Below are positions 1 through 11,079 of a stretch of DNA of 64,000 nt, piece by piece. The position numbers were made by a program, and so were the translations under genes. A model generated the notes under the pieces. The model worked only from the letters and a program-made list of their open reading frames with translations, was not told where the DNA came from and did no database searches. Origin of the DNA: Mermis nigrescens (Eukaryota > Nematoda > Enoplea > Mermithida > Mermithidae); the NCBI GenBank assembly GCA_036768485.1, contig JAVLUZ010000154.1:40420851-40484850 (forward strand), in the 5' to 3' direction. Position 1 is the stretch's first letter; each line of letters starts with the position of its first letter.

Positions 1-1490
1 TATAATATACTGTGAAAAAACAATTTTTTAAAATTAAAATTGTTGAAAAATTTTAAAATTGAAGTTTACATACTTAAAACATTTTTTTGAGAAATCATAA
101 AATTATGCTAAGACTAAATATGAGAAAAGAGCTTCTTCATTTGAAGCAGCATAAAAGATCTGTTGAACTTTGATTTGCTCACTATTGAAATTCTATAGAA
201 GGTTTGTCAAACTTAGGCCAAACTTTGATTTGCACACATCAAAGTTCTATTAAAGATTTGTCGCATTTCTCAAAGTTTGACTAACTTCTATGTGCATTCT
301 ATTGAGGTTCTATTGAAAATTTATCAAACTTTGATTAGCGTATTACCAAAGTTCAACAGTCTTCTACAGAACTTCAATCAAAGTTATTTAACAAACTTCT
401 ATAGAGCTTCTCTGAAGTTCAACAGTCTTCTATAGAACTTCTATCAGTTATTTATCAAACTTCTATATAACTTCTTCCGAAGTTTGACAGTCTGCTATAG
501 AACTTCTATCAAAGTTATTTATCAAACTTCTACAGAACTTCTTCAAAGTTCTTTATTGAACTTCTATAGAACTTCTTTGAATTTCTTTACTGAATCATGA
601 ATTAATACAAGACACCTTATGTGGAAGCCAGCATAGCCTATTCAAAAAAACATTGTTACAGCACAAGTATGTTAACAACAGAGTAAATTGACAACGTATA
701 TTTTGTTTATTGATCCTTTCAAATTTTTGATGCTAGTATTCTGAAATCAGAGCATTTTTTCTTGTGATATAGTCTACTAAGAAAGTAGATTGCAGCATGT
801 AAAGTGAACAGATAAAGTGTAATTGTCTATGTCATATATTGAAATAACTTACACCTAAAAAATTCTGTTGCTAATTAGAAGACATTACTACTCTATAAAT
901 CCAAGAATAACTCTTAAAATAATATCTTTATCACTAACATTTTAAACTATGTTTATACATAATATGCTTATGCTATGCATACAAATTGGATTTATGAAAA
1001 TACAAACATTAATAAAGTTCAATGATCAGGACTATAAGGTCAGTTGATCCATTTACGGAGGATGAGAGCTTTACTGAGTTTACAGCATATGTGTAAGAGG
1101 GGTATGGAAATCACTCAACCCACCCAACGTCAATTGGCTCCCATCCCTCAAACAAAAAGTAAGGAAATTTTAACCTTCTTCTATGCTTGGCACATATCTG
1201 CGTTTTGTGACCATTTTTAGGTAATTTGTCCATTTTTGGCCAAAATTATAGGTTGTTTACCCCGTTCCCCTAAAATCGGCTGGGAGAATCACCACCTAAT
1301 AGTTTGGGTCCTTACATGTATGGCTAATATGGCTGAAAATTGTCACATGTAAAAATGCAAAGATAGCGTAAAAAGATGTGCAGTTTCTGATTAAATTGTC
1401 AGGAGTTTCATACATTCAATTCTGATTCTCATTTTTAACTTGCCTTAGTTTCCTTATGTATTTTCCCATAGCCAAAAAATACCCACTTAT
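1..1490. other. gene-poor AT-rich region with an imperfect tandem repeat
   Basis: No gene is recognised. Between about 130 and 600 the sequence repeats phrases such as aacttctatagaacttct and caaagttatttatcaaac; the clearest part (about 352-600) consists of about three imperfect units of roughly 65 bp. From about 1100 to 1330 there is G/C-run repeat text resembling the 'tttcgggt / ccaaaaatgg' family seen near 37.7 kb. The rest holds nothing I can identify. Confidence 0.5.
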
Positions 1491-1731
1491 CATACGTGAG
1501 CAGCACCAAAATTCCATTGGGGATATGGGTGCAAGAATTTTCAAAGGTAAAAAAATGGCCTTAAAATGATGGTATGGCAACAAACACTATTTTTTTTTCG
1601 AAGTTTCTCATTGAGCACTATTCATTAGCATTAAAAAATTGCTAAAAAACAAAAAAATTTCAAAAATTGAATTTTAGGGGTATTTTAGTTTATCAGGGGT
1701 GGGCTGCATACCCCCACTATGCCCAGGTGTG
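1491..1731 (+). mobile_element. hAT-like MITE, family A, copy 1
   Basis: About 240 bp, starting CATACGTGAGC and ending GCCCAGGTGTG, which are imperfect inverted repeats. The internal landmarks of the family are present: atggccttaaaatg, ggtatggcaa, gtttctcattgagcacta and a final run of G-rich phrases ending gcataccccc. Flanking 8-mers CCACTTAT and CTACTCAT match at 6 of 8 bases, so the target duplication is worn. No coding capacity. Confidence 0.75.
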
Positions 1732-2968
1732 CTACTCATATTAGCAGAAAAAGGGCAAACTAATTATTCATTACATACATGCACATAGTCAAAAGCTCTG
1801 GGAGGGGGTTTACTCTTCACGAATATTAGGGCTTGAATTCAAATGAAAACAAATGACAAAAAGGATGATGGAACAACATTTAACATCAATTATGTACAAA
1901 ATAATGGAAGAAATGTGCCTGAGTGACAGAATTTATGAATTTAATGCTAAAAAATGACTGAATGCAAATGAAATTAAGTTATTACATGTCATTTTATCCT
2001 TTTTCATGATTCTAGCAATAGGTTTTGGAGATAAAATTTATGTGGGTATGCCTTTCAAAAGCCCTTGTAGGGGTATACCACCTCAGATCACTCCAAGTTT
2101 CATTATGTCTTAGAGAATATAAAAATGATTTAGCAAACGCTAAATTTTAGGTTCAATTTATGTTTTAAAAGACATTTTACTACCATAAATAGATGCCTAA
2201 AATTTAATTTTAGGCATGAAGCCGCCATTTCAGCTATATTTTCTGATATGATTTCAATTTCTAATTAAATTGGACCAAATGTGCGCATTGTACTGGGCTG
2301 GAGGGATAAAGCAAAGCTAGTTTTACAATAAGATTGTCTTGATTTCTCTCCTAGTTTTGTCTCGTTCTTCACATATACCTACATAAAATTTATCAATGAT
2401 TTAACATAAAATATTGATCAAAAGCATGTGAAAACGCAGCACGTTTTGATCACTCCAACCTATCTCTAAACATAATATTATTTCATGCATAGACCTAAGT
2501 GATAGCAAAGTGCGGATAATAGCTCCATCATTTGGTTATTGAAATTGCAAGAATGAGAATGCTAAATTTTCTGTCATAATTTTAGTGAAAACTTCTCAAT
2601 TCACAAAATTAAGACAGTAAAATGCAAAAACACTGCACAAATGCGGTTGAAAAATTACTAGAAACTGACAAGTATATGGAAGAAGACAAGAGACACTTAA
2701 TTACATATAAAAATTAAATCATTTCCACATATTTAAAAAAATGTTAGTTTTCCTGAGCAAAATTCTCCATCTATCCCAATTAGCAATTACAAAATAAGTA
2801 GCAAGAGCAAGAAAAGGAAAGAGCAATTCTTCTTGGAAAACTTTCCCTCTTCATATTTACTCTAATTATCTCCTGTTTTAATCTGAAGACCATGGCATAA
2901 AGCTGTAATAATGTGACATAGTTTTCACCTCCGAGTCGTCTAACAGCAGAAGTAAATAGGGTCAGTAG
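1732..2968. other. no gene recognised
   Basis: AT-rich sequence without a convincing ORF, splice pattern or known element. It lies between two family-A MITEs. Confidence 0.4.
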
Positions 2969-3230
2969 CACACCTGGGCGTGGGGGGGTTTGGGGGGTAT
3001 GCACCCCCCAGAAACCAAAATACCCCCCCAGAAATCAAAATACCCCCCCAGAATTCAATTTTTTGAAAATTTTTTCCGTTTTTTTCGCAATGTTTTGATG
3101 CCAATGGATAGTGCTTGATGAGAAACGTCGAAAAATGGTGTTTTTATCGCCATACTACCATTTTTAAGGCCATTTTTCGACCTTCAAAAAAATCTTGCAC
3201 CCCCCAGAATTTTCTTGCTGCCCACGTATG
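2969..3230 (-). mobile_element. hAT-like MITE, family A, copy 2 (intact ends)
   Basis: 262 bp. On the plus strand it starts CACACCTGGGC and ends GCCCACGTATG, giving 11-bp terminal inverted repeats with two mismatches. It is flanked by a perfect 8-bp duplication, GTCAGTAG, at 2961-2968 and 3231-3238. An 8-bp target duplication is the hAT hallmark. The C-run phrases (ccccccagaa, repeated) are the reverse complement of the G-rich end of the family. This is one of the reference copies for defining the ends. Confidence 0.85.
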
Positions 3231-3539
3231 GTCAGTAGTCCTTTCAGCATCTTCAGCATATGCCAAGCAGCCAGTACAATATTATGAAAAATGTATAGTT
3301 CCTCACTGACAGAATTGTCTTCCCTGAAAACAAACTCGAACTTAAGAACTTGTAAAATAAAAGGCTGTGATCAAGAATGGACATAAAGCTTCTCAGTCAT
3401 TTTACTTAAGAACTGCTTGAAAAAGTCTTAAACAAATCTTAGGCAAGTAGCTTTTTTAAGCAATCTGACCATAAGTGTGCAAGGTCAAACTTTAAGGGGG
3501 AGGGGTGAAAACCAAAAATTGCTTCTAGCTATGTGCTTT

Positions 3540-3790
3540 GTAAAAACGGCTCTATAGTCCTGTTGAGGTCAGAAAAGTAGCTATATAGTCTTTTTGTCTG
3601 AGAAAATTAGCTATACGGTCTTTTAGGACGACAAACATAGCTATGTAGCCTTTTGGACTAAAATAGCTATTAAGCCCTTTTTGGAGTAGAAAAAACAGCT
3701 ATATATCCTTTTGAAACTCAGAAAAGACAACTGTATAGCATTTCTTAGCTCAAAAAAACTAAGTCCAAAAAGGCGGTATTGCTAATTTTC
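3540..3790. repeat. imperfect tandem repeat, about 42-bp unit
   Basis: Phrases such as agctatatagtctttttgtc and gagaaaattagctatacggt recur about five or six times with a spacing near 40-45 bp. Strongly diverged; no coding potential. Confidence 0.55.
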
Positions 3791-5290
3791 TGAGCCCAAA
3801 AGAGGCTACACAGCAATGATTTTTCGGCCAAATTGCTGTATAGCTATAGACCTTCCTAACCATGCTCATGTATAAATATCACTATTTTTCAGGGTATTTT
3901 ATCGCAGTATAGAAAGTTGACCGAATTTTTTAGATAATATCATGAACCTATCAATATAAATGGGTAGAAAAGATAAACTCAATGGAAAATATTTCTCTAG
4001 TCTGGCAAATTAATTTAAGAGCCATTAAACCATTTATTTAAGCAGTGACATAACCAGGATTTCTTAATTGGGTCGAAAATCCAAATTGCCCTAATAGATT
4101 CATAAGTCCATTATGCATAAAGTATTGGTTTTTGCTGTCTTTCAATATACAACATCATTTGTGATCCAAAAAAAGTTGGAAATTTTCGAAGTTTCTAAAG
4201 AGCAAAATTAGTGTTAAAATTGGCGCAAAAGCACCTGAAAATATTCCAGAAATCACTGTTAAACTAAAAAATCATTGTAAGAACTAAAAAATCCTTTTTC
4301 TATACATAAGCCATACCCACACGTAGTATCTCTGTGTTTTCCCCTGTGTGGCTGCAGGGAAATCTCGTCGTATTTTGTCGCGTAGTGGGCAGGCTTTTTT
4401 TGCCCTTAAGCATTTATTGTTTTATTTGTGTGCTTTCACGGCCATAGTTGTATGCCGTTGGCAGGCTACGTGCCCTTGTAATTACATTGATTTTACCCCA
4501 TTAGCATAACACAACAGTCGGCAGCATGCATCTTCATGCTGTCATGTTTTTTATTGCTCCATAACTTTCTGTCCAAAAATATTGTAAAAATTAATTATTT
4601 AATGAACGATGATTGGGCTCGGTTTGAATTTTCGTGCTGTTGAATTCTGTCCTTGTGCTACACTACACTTAGGAACCTTTAATATTTTCAAGCACCGGAA
4701 TTTTGTCCCAAAACAAGTTAAATAATAATCTTTTTGAGCCCTCAATTAGGTTTCCGGGAAACTTACATTATTTAGGTACTTAATCTCAAATTGGGGTTAA
4801 GTAAGTAAGTTTCATTAGGTGCGCGCAGTAGAGGGCCGGGCTATCTTGATAGGCCGGGTCTTACCCCCGAGTCGCCTTTTGTGTGAGCGCGTGAGCTTGA
4901 GCCGGGCTAAGTAAGCAAGTGGGTGTAGGTCACCACCTACACCTACAAAAGTATGAGGCCCAAATAGCCGAACTTGAGCATTCTATTTTGAGCTTGGCAC
5001 AAAGCACCAAATTTAGGGCCATACTACACATTAAAGAATTTGTGATAAAGTAGGTGCACTTTAGTAGATCAGCATCAAAAGGCGCCGAACTTGACTTTAC
5101 ATGTAGTGTGTGATAGAAGAACAGATGTCCAAGACCTCAATAAATCAACATCAAAAGCGAAGCGCTAAATTTGGACGGTATCTATGTATATAATTCAGCG
5201 AGAATCCGTTTATTTCAGTTCATATCACCAGGTGTGTTGTTCAGACAACAGGTGTGACTTACTTCTGTCATTCATCTATGTTATTTATTC
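3791..5290. other. no gene recognised
   Basis: Mixed-composition sequence. A GC-richer stretch at about 4820-4950 (gccgggctatcttgataggc) resembles degraded repeat DNA; I could not fold it into a tRNA. Nothing else is supported. Confidence 0.4.
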
Positions 5291-5560
5291 CCTCATTTAT
5301 GTGTGTTATTCATTTTTAACTTAGAGCACAATCATTTGATTTCTTGTCCACCTGTGTAGCTTCTGCATCTCATCAGACAAAACTTATATTATTCATTCAT
5401 ACTTCAAAGGTGTGAAAGGATTTTATCTTATATGTCTACCTTCTCTCATTTATGTGTGTTATTCATTTTTAACTTGGAGCAGAATCATTTGATCTCTTGT
5501 CCATCTGTTGTAAGTTATGCAGCTCATTAAACAAAACTTATGTTATTTTTAATTCATCTG
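5290..5560. repeat. direct duplication upstream of F-box gene 1 (period about 151 bp)
   Basis: The phrase ctcatttatgtgtgttattc, followed by a similar gagca.aatcatttgat.tcttgtcca stretch, occurs at about 5293-5403 and again at about 5444-5560. The two copies differ at scattered bases. They lie directly upstream of the TATA box of F-box gene 1, so they could contribute to its promoter or be passive repeat DNA. Confidence 0.6.
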
Positions 5561-5607
5561 TCAAACAAAATGCGCGCCAATTTTCTAATTTAAGCTACTT
5601 TTGCGAG

Positions 5608-5615
5608 TATAAAAG
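5608..5615 (+). promoter_or_regulatory. TATA box of F-box gene 1
   Basis: TATAAAAG, 78 bp upstream of the tandem ATG codons at 5686 and 5689. Transcription from about 5640 would make those ATGs the first in the mRNA, which argues against the upstream ATG at 5497 that opens the same frame. Confidence 0.5.
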
Positions 5616-5685
5616 CATGAAAAAATCAAGGACTTTCATATTATACATTACTATCCTTCACGCTCTTATCGTTTTCTCCTTCAAC

Positions 5686-6768
5686 ATGATGTCACTCGCC
5701 GGTCTTCCAATTGAAGTTAAGCGACAAGTGTTTAGAGCACTTGATTTACCGAGCAAGTTTAAAATTGCTCAGGTTGATCAGCAGTGGAATTCAATATTTA
5801 AGGCTGACAAGGCCAAAATAAATACAAATTTGTCGTTGCTAGTAGCCTTTGCCAACAGGTCAGAGTTGGAGCAGGACTACTCCATTAATCTCAGGCCTGG
5901 CAACAAAGATAGGGACGTGGCCTTATGGCCTATCACTCATGGTATGGCAATTGATTTCATCGTCTATGGTGCTAGCAAGAGTGCTAGGCCTAGTAAGAAC
6001 GCCAAAGAAACCTTCAAAGAATTGATGCAAACAACCAATCCTAAAACAGTCATCTGCAGAGGTGCGTATTTTTAATTTTCAAGTTATATTTCATGAATTT
6101 CACTTTATACTTTCTGCTTAGTAAAAATCATAGCGTAAAATCTTCCATTGGGTTCTTAAAATCAGCAGGCACGTTGCTAAAACCCTGTCAGTAGAGATGC
6201 TAGCTCGTTGTTGAACTAATAAGATCTAATAATTGGGATGCTTCGCGCCGGTGTATCTTTTTGTATATCAAAATTTTCTGGCGCGTTGCACATATTTATT
6301 TATTTTGTAGCTATTTCTCTTATACAAGATATTTTTCGAATATGCTAAAATCAAATCAAATTTTGGAATATTTTGTAAATAAAAAAGGAACACTCGAAAA
6401 AACATTATTCTTGCCTTTCTACAAGTAGTCGTTGATCAGGCTTCAAAATGTAAGCCCCCTAAATTCAGAAGGCCAGCTACATGTCTGAAAATCAGTGAAC
6501 CATCTTTTAATAAATTCACTACCTCTTCAGGGATTCGTTTCAATAGTAATTGGGGCCCCTTAATAATGGAACATTTTGAGAGGGGCACTGGCAAAAGAAC
6601 TTACATCTTGACGACGTCACTGTGCATAGCCCCGCATGGATGCCAAACCATGCATTCCAAGTAGAACGATTCACATTCGACAATTGTTGCGTCGATTACA
6701 ATTTTGTCGAGCTTGTGCACCAACTTAATCCTAAGCAGATTGTAATAAGCTGCTGCTTGATGTTCTAG
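5686..6768 (+). pseudogene. F-box family protein, two exons with one frameshift
   Basis: Exon 1 (5686-6061) starts at tandem ATGs. Residues 6-40 fit an F-box: LPxEVKRQVF, then LDLPSKFKIAQV, then a Trp, the pattern that binds Skp1 in SCF ubiquitin ligases. It ends at a GTGCGT donor in phase 1. Exon 2 follows an acceptor at 6529-6530 and resumes with SNWGPLIMEHF. Between about 6578 and 6605 the frame shifts by one base, after which DVTVHSPAWMP and FTFDNCCVDYNFVELVHQLN follow, ending at TAG 6766-6768. These segments align step by step with F-box gene 2 at 49.1 kb (there LVTLFSDSWIP and LCLHSIDLDMDFYCILKYFN), so the homology is to the whole protein. An alternative acceptor at 6579-6580 would avoid the frameshift but has a poor pyrimidine tract. 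Either a young pseudogene or an assembly indel. Substrate unknown. Confidence 0.65.
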
Positions 6769-6822
6769 CAGTATCAGGGATATCTGTCAGGCATCATAGC
6801 TAACAGCGCTGCAAACTCGATT

Positions 6823-7062
6823 TTATAAATTATGAGCAAGATGACCTAACAGCTCAAATGCGTAGCTGTTTTCGGTGCTGCCATCTTCTTTTCTCGATAT
6901 AGAATCACATAATATAGCTGCATGGGTTGAAATACTACAGTGTTGACCTCTGTATGCATACAATCCTGCGTACAGTCTAGCGTTACCAAACTTTTTCTTT
7001 TTGCACAATGTTTTGAATAAACATGCAACTTTCTGCCTGTTATGTGCGTATTTTGAATGCAT
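6823..7062 (-). CDS. small hypothetical ORF at the end of the Polinton cassette
   Basis: 79 codons, unrecognised. Its ATG overlaps the stop codon of the TBP-like gene in a TGATG arrangement, matching the tight spacing of the other cassette genes. The N-terminal third is Lys-rich (KTLCKKKKFGN) and the C-terminal half reads well (THAAILCDSISRKED, YAFELLGHLA). It ends 55 bp from the convergent end of F-box gene 1. No domain is recognised; it may be a fragment or chance ORF. Confidence 0.35.
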   Translation of the reverse strand: MHSKYAHNRQKVACLFKTLCKKKKFGNARLYAGLYAYRGQHCSISTHAAILCDSISRKEDGSTENSYAFELLGHLAHNL

Positions 7063-7855
7063 CAGTCAAAACACATTACGCGTTTTTGAAATTGTTTCAG
7101 TTGTGCTCATAGGTGGGCAGCACCGAAATTCTGGGGGAGGGTGAAAAAATTTCTGGGGGGTGAAAAAATTTTTAAAGGTCAAAAAATGGTCTTAAAAGTG
7201 GTCAAATGGCAAAAAAACACCACTTTTCGACGTTTCTCATCAAGCTCTATCCAATGGCATCAAAAAATTGCTGAAAAAGAAAAAAAAATTTTCTGGGGGG
7301 TATTCTGATTTCTGGGGGGTATTTCAACTTCTGGGGGGTGCATACCCCCAAACCCTACCCTGAGCCCATGTGTGGTTGTGCTTTGTTTCTGGCACCAGTT
7401 ATAACAATTTTTCCCATCGTAAAAATAAGAGCAGAGGGCGGACCATCCGGAAATCTTATTTTCAAACCAGGGAATAATTCTTGGTCGTATTCAACAAAGT
7501 TTCTATGTGTTTGAGCAACGGAACGTAAATTTATGTTTGCGCAAAAATTTCCAGAGCCCACAATATTGTGAATTTTATGTTCAGTTAGTTTTAGCTCATA
7601 TCCACTTTTCTCCAATATTTTGCACATTTTTTCATTCACAATTTTATTTTGTTCAACGCTTTTAGCACCGATGCAAACTAGTATGCCGCTACTAAACAAC
7701 AGGCCTGTACATCTTGGCTCTGTTATTTGAATTACTGCAGCGTTAAACTTTTTATGATCAAATTCTACACCCTCACAACTTCTCTTAATTTTATATAAAT
7801 TTACAAGCTTTGAAGAGACTCAAACTGTAGAAACAACATTTAGAATCGTAATCAT
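7062..7855 (-). pseudogene. TATA-binding protein (TBP) homologue in the Polinton cassette
   Basis: Reading the minus strand from the ATG at 7855, the core TBP fold is recognisable across both repeats: a VVSTV start, the AAVIQITEPR segment, LLFSSGILVCIGAKS, the linker KIHNIVGSGNFCANINLRSV, DQELFPGLKIRF, and finally IFTMGKIVITGAR. TBP binds the TATA element and seeds the RNA polymerase II pre-initiation complex. The copy is very divergent, intronless, carries one in-frame TGA (7820-7822) just after VVSTV, and is split near its C-terminus by family-A MITE copy 3 (7108-7374). It starts 67 bp after the penton gene stop on the same strand. It could be a gene of the element or a host retrocopy; position and spacing favour the former. 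Family assignment is firm, ownership is inference. Confidence 0.75.
7108..7374 (+). mobile_element. hAT-like MITE, family A, copy 3, inserted in the TBP-like gene
   Basis: 267 bp, starting CATAGGTGGGC and ending GCCCATGTGTG, with a perfect 8-bp target duplication GTTGTGCT at 7100-7107 and 7375-7382. The insertion separates the last residues of the TBP-like reading frame from its stop codon. Confidence 0.88.
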
Positions 7856-7921
7856 AATTGAGAATGATGAAATTTTAATAGACACAACTATTTATATCTA
7901 AAGATATGAAGGTTTAATCTT

Positions 7922-8664
7922 TCAAAAATGCAACTTGACAATTACTTCTCCGGAAATAAACGGTATTAATAAATCCAAATTGTCTTTTATGTTTATTTCT
8001 ATGCTAGAAATATCTTCACGAGAATGGGTATATAGTGAGGAAAATCATAGATTCTGTCAATGATGTTAGGGTATGTTTGTTCCATGTCAATGATGTTAGG
8101 GTATGTTTGTTCCACGTTTATGATGTGCAAAAGAGGGGCTGAAACGTCTCCTACAATCTGGGGTTCTGAAATATTTGCATAAACGTACAAGGTTTCAAGA
8201 CCACCCCCACCAAGTCCGGCTCCTTATCCAACCATCCTGTATCGTTTAGTACTGTTTCTTTAAATCCTAAAATATGTGCTATTCTTTAGGACAGTTTCAC
8301 TGATTTCACAAAGCGTTCGAGTATCATTACAGAAACCTGTTTTATTGAAGTGTAATAATTGAATTCTACTCCTTCTACTTTTTCTATACAAAATTTCATA
8401 GCCTCTATAAATTCCTGGATGGAGTCGTAGCATCCTTCCTGCATTTGAAGTTTATATTCAATACCATCTGCATCTATAATTTTAATTTCCGTTTTGTGGT
8501 TTCTTATTGTTTGCCAATTATGGGGGTAAATAAATTCCGATAGACCACACTCCCAATCACCAATTAATTTTAATTTTTGGCGGTAAATGTACATTAAACT
8601 TTGAAGGCGTATTTTGTGTATCGCTTATTGTGTTGCTAGGCAAAGTTATGTAAAATTGATCCAT
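7922..8664 (-). pseudogene. Polinton minor capsid (penton-like) protein
   Basis: About 247 codons, the usual size of the Polinton single-jelly-roll minor capsid protein. Landmarks in order: MDQFYITLPSNT at the N-terminus; LIGDWECGLSEFIYPHNW, the family signature; YVYANISEPQIVGDVSAPLL; a PHYIPI segment; and the C-terminal GEVIVKLHF just before the stop (7922-7924). The frame breaks at an A5 run near 8575-8579 and again near 8000, so it is dead. A 30-bp direct duplication (8055-8114) adds ten residues. The start codon lies inside the end of the protease gene (19-bp overlap). In the virion this protein would form the fivefold vertices. Confidence 0.75.
8055..8114. repeat. 30-bp tandem duplication inside the minor capsid gene
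   Basis: Two adjacent, identical 30-bp units (8055-8084 and 8085-8114), beginning tgtcaatgatgttagggtat. The length is a multiple of three, so it did not itself break the frame. Confidence 0.85.
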
Positions 8665-9155
8665 TTTTGACAAATTTGGTTTATGATAAAATCTTCATCT
8701 ATGACTGAGGTGTTTATCTTAAATAGACTATTTACAAAACCCATTACAAATTTGTCCGCATAACTTTTTTCTAAACTTTTTAAAATTAGATTAATGGGCA
8801 CCCCTCTGTAACTCCAAATTAAAAAATAAACACACATTTGGCCGCATGTAGACGTTAGTGGCTGCTGCATGCATTTTTTATTATGCTTAATTTTTGTAGC
8901 ATACTGTAGAATATAATTTTGTGTTTGGTTATCAGGCACTAAGCCATAGCTGTCGGAATAGTTGCATGAGTCATGTGCGTTAAAATACATGCACATCCAA
9001 TGCAAACCAGGTTGGGTACTAGAGTCCATAATCATTACCAATGCAGCAGGCTTGCTAAAAATGGGTGGTAATTTATCGCTCGGGAAAACACCAAGGAAAT
9101 TTTGACCAACTGCTTGGTCCTCTTTTAATACACTATTTAGTTAAAAGGTATTCAT
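8646..9155 (-). pseudogene. Polinton adenain-like cysteine protease
   Basis: 170 codons including the stop, similar to adenovirus protease and other C5/Ulp1-fold enzymes that process virion proteins. Visible in order: GVFPSDKLPPI near the N-terminus; the catalytic His in GLHWMCMYF; the acidic position in SDSYGLVPD; the oxyanion Gln seven residues before the catalytic Cys in QQPLTSTCGQMC. Start at 9155, two bases after the capsid stop codon. Codon 5 is TAA, so the gene is interrupted, though the rest of the frame is open. The last 19 bases overlap the minor capsid start, a layout typical of compact viral genomes. Confidence 0.8.
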
Positions 9156-9806
9156 GTTTAAGTATTATAATCATACATAACATTTCTGTTCTTATCTAAC
9201 ATTACTAAATTATCAAACTCGGCATAAACAATCACTTCAAGGCCCGTATTGGGAATTTTTTTGGCAAATGATATTTCAATGCTAGTTGTACCTTCCCTAA
9301 TTAAATCCCAATGTCCGCCGTCATCTTCGTCTGGAGTCAAATCAAATGCAAACAGACACTGACCGTTTTTGAAGCCTTCTCTTGTCACCCCGTTCCCTTT
9401 ATTGTCCCAACTGATATCAAGTGTTTCAAATAATTGATCAAAAGCTCTGAGGTACTTGTTATTTTTAAAGTCTAGCCTGAAGGGGTGAGAAGGGAAGGTA
9501 ACGCCCCCACAAATTACTTTTGCATTGTTTATACTGTATGATTTAAAATTGAAAGGAGATTTTTTATATTTCCCCTATACGCATCTGCATCCACACATCC
9601 AAAAATAATGCGTCTAGGAAGCTGCCCTGAAAATAAGGTGTTAAGGGGGTAGATTGACAAGTGCTAGGTATATGTATATTCATCATCGTAACTCTGCGCA
9701 CGGGATATTTAATATTGTTTGATGCAAGTACTCTTTCAATAGCTAGCCCTGTGCTTTCTGAAATTTCTGCCTTTCGTACGCAAAACTTCATTTGTTGAAT
9801 GCTTAA

Positions 9807-10865
9807 CCCTTTATTAACGCCCGTCCCATTTTCCTCCACAAAGTTTGCTGCAAAATAACTCAAGAACAATGGAATCTTATAAAGCGTGCGAGTGTTCATT
9901 CGAAAGCATTGTCCAAGATCTGCAAGTTTATGTGCATTTTCTTTTATGTTCGTAGTGTGAAATTTGAAATATACTGTATTGAAATAACCTCACTTTTTGT
10001 CCGCCACTTTGGTCATCCCGGGTTCCACAATTTTTTGTTTCTCTGGTGAGGAATTTTTACGAGCTGTAGAGCTTATTCAGGGCTTTCCAACGGTATCTCA
10101 ATAATTAGAATGCGGCTAATACCCTTTGGGAAATTTAAATCGAAAAATAAAGTCCCATTTTTGGGACACACGCTCATAAGTGACAGCATGAAAGAGCAAC
10201 TCTGTTTTCTCTTGATGTCTTCATGACCTTTATTACCTTCAGAAATTGCTCGAATTCTCTCTTAGAATTGTACGTACATACATACTACCCAGTGGCGGAT
10301 CCAGGATTTTCCTAAGGGGAGGGGCGGTACCCCTAAGGGGGGGATGGGACCTTATGTATTTGGGCGGAAAAATTGCCCGTTTTTACCCAAATAACGCTCA
10401 AAAATAGTTAACTTGCGCATTATTTCAGACCAATGGGGGGCGGTTGCCCCCTCATCCGTCCCTGATACTACCTATGTAAACCAGCTGCTTTACAGTCCAA
10501 TTAGGTACATAGGTACCTATACCTACCTATATGTACCTTTGCATGTATCTAAACTAGAGAATCGCCTTTGGAACGACATCAGACTATATAGAGAACCTCA
10601 ATCCCAAAAATTTTCCATGCAAAAATGATGGCAAAAATGGGATGTACACTTATTGACGAGCGTCCTACATGTAAACTTATTAACGACCGTCCCAAAAATG
10701 GGACATACACTTATTAACGACTGTCCCAAAAATGGGACTTTTTTCTCACGTCCTACTGTAGCTAGAGTCACGAAAAAATCAGGGAGACTTTTGAAGGATG
10801 GGGAATTCGAATATGAATGAGATTTTGAATGAACTACCCTACATAAAGTGCTGTTAATAAAGGGT
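9807..10865. mobile_element. piggyBac-like non-autonomous element in the capsid gene
   Basis: 1059 bp with 12-bp terminal inverted repeats CCCTTTATTAAC, flanked on both sides by TTAA (9803-9806 and 10866-10869), the diagnostic piggyBac target duplication. Removing the element and one TTAA joins the capsid reading frame exactly. Subterminal repeats of acttattaacgac and gtcccaaaaatgggac lie at 10645-10740. No recognisable transposase; a short minus-strand frame at 9807-9960 is open but unidentified. Confidence 0.88.
10290..10464. mobile_element. hAT-like MITE nested in the piggyBac-like element
   Basis: 175 bp beginning CAGTGGCGGATCCAGG and ending with a diverged inverted copy (cctcatccgtccctg). 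A perfect 8-bp duplication ATACTACC flanks it (10282-10289 and 10465-10472). The CAGTGGCGGATCC-type end is common among animal hAT derivatives. Confidence 0.88.
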
Positions 10866-11079
10866 TAAATGCGCATTTTTGGCACCCTTAAAACTTTGCA
10901 AAACAAACGCGTCAGGATTTCTGTTTAATTCAAGCCTGACGTTAGTATAATTTAGTAAAAACCTGTCTTGTAAAAATAAATCAATGTGTAGTGGCGCACT
11001 TAATTCAACTATAGTCTTATCCGCAAAAAATTCTATGCATTTTCTCAATCCATAGTTGTTTTCTGTGTCGTTATAACCA

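Noticed and set aside
1022..1096. Short frame with IRSVDPFTEDESFTEFTAYV, like the start of a retroviral-type gag
   Set aside because: Only 24 codons, no continuation upstream or downstream.
4820..4950. GC-rich stretch with possible tRNA- or SINE-like folding
   Set aside because: No recognisable A and B boxes in the right spacing and no cloverleaf that I can draw.
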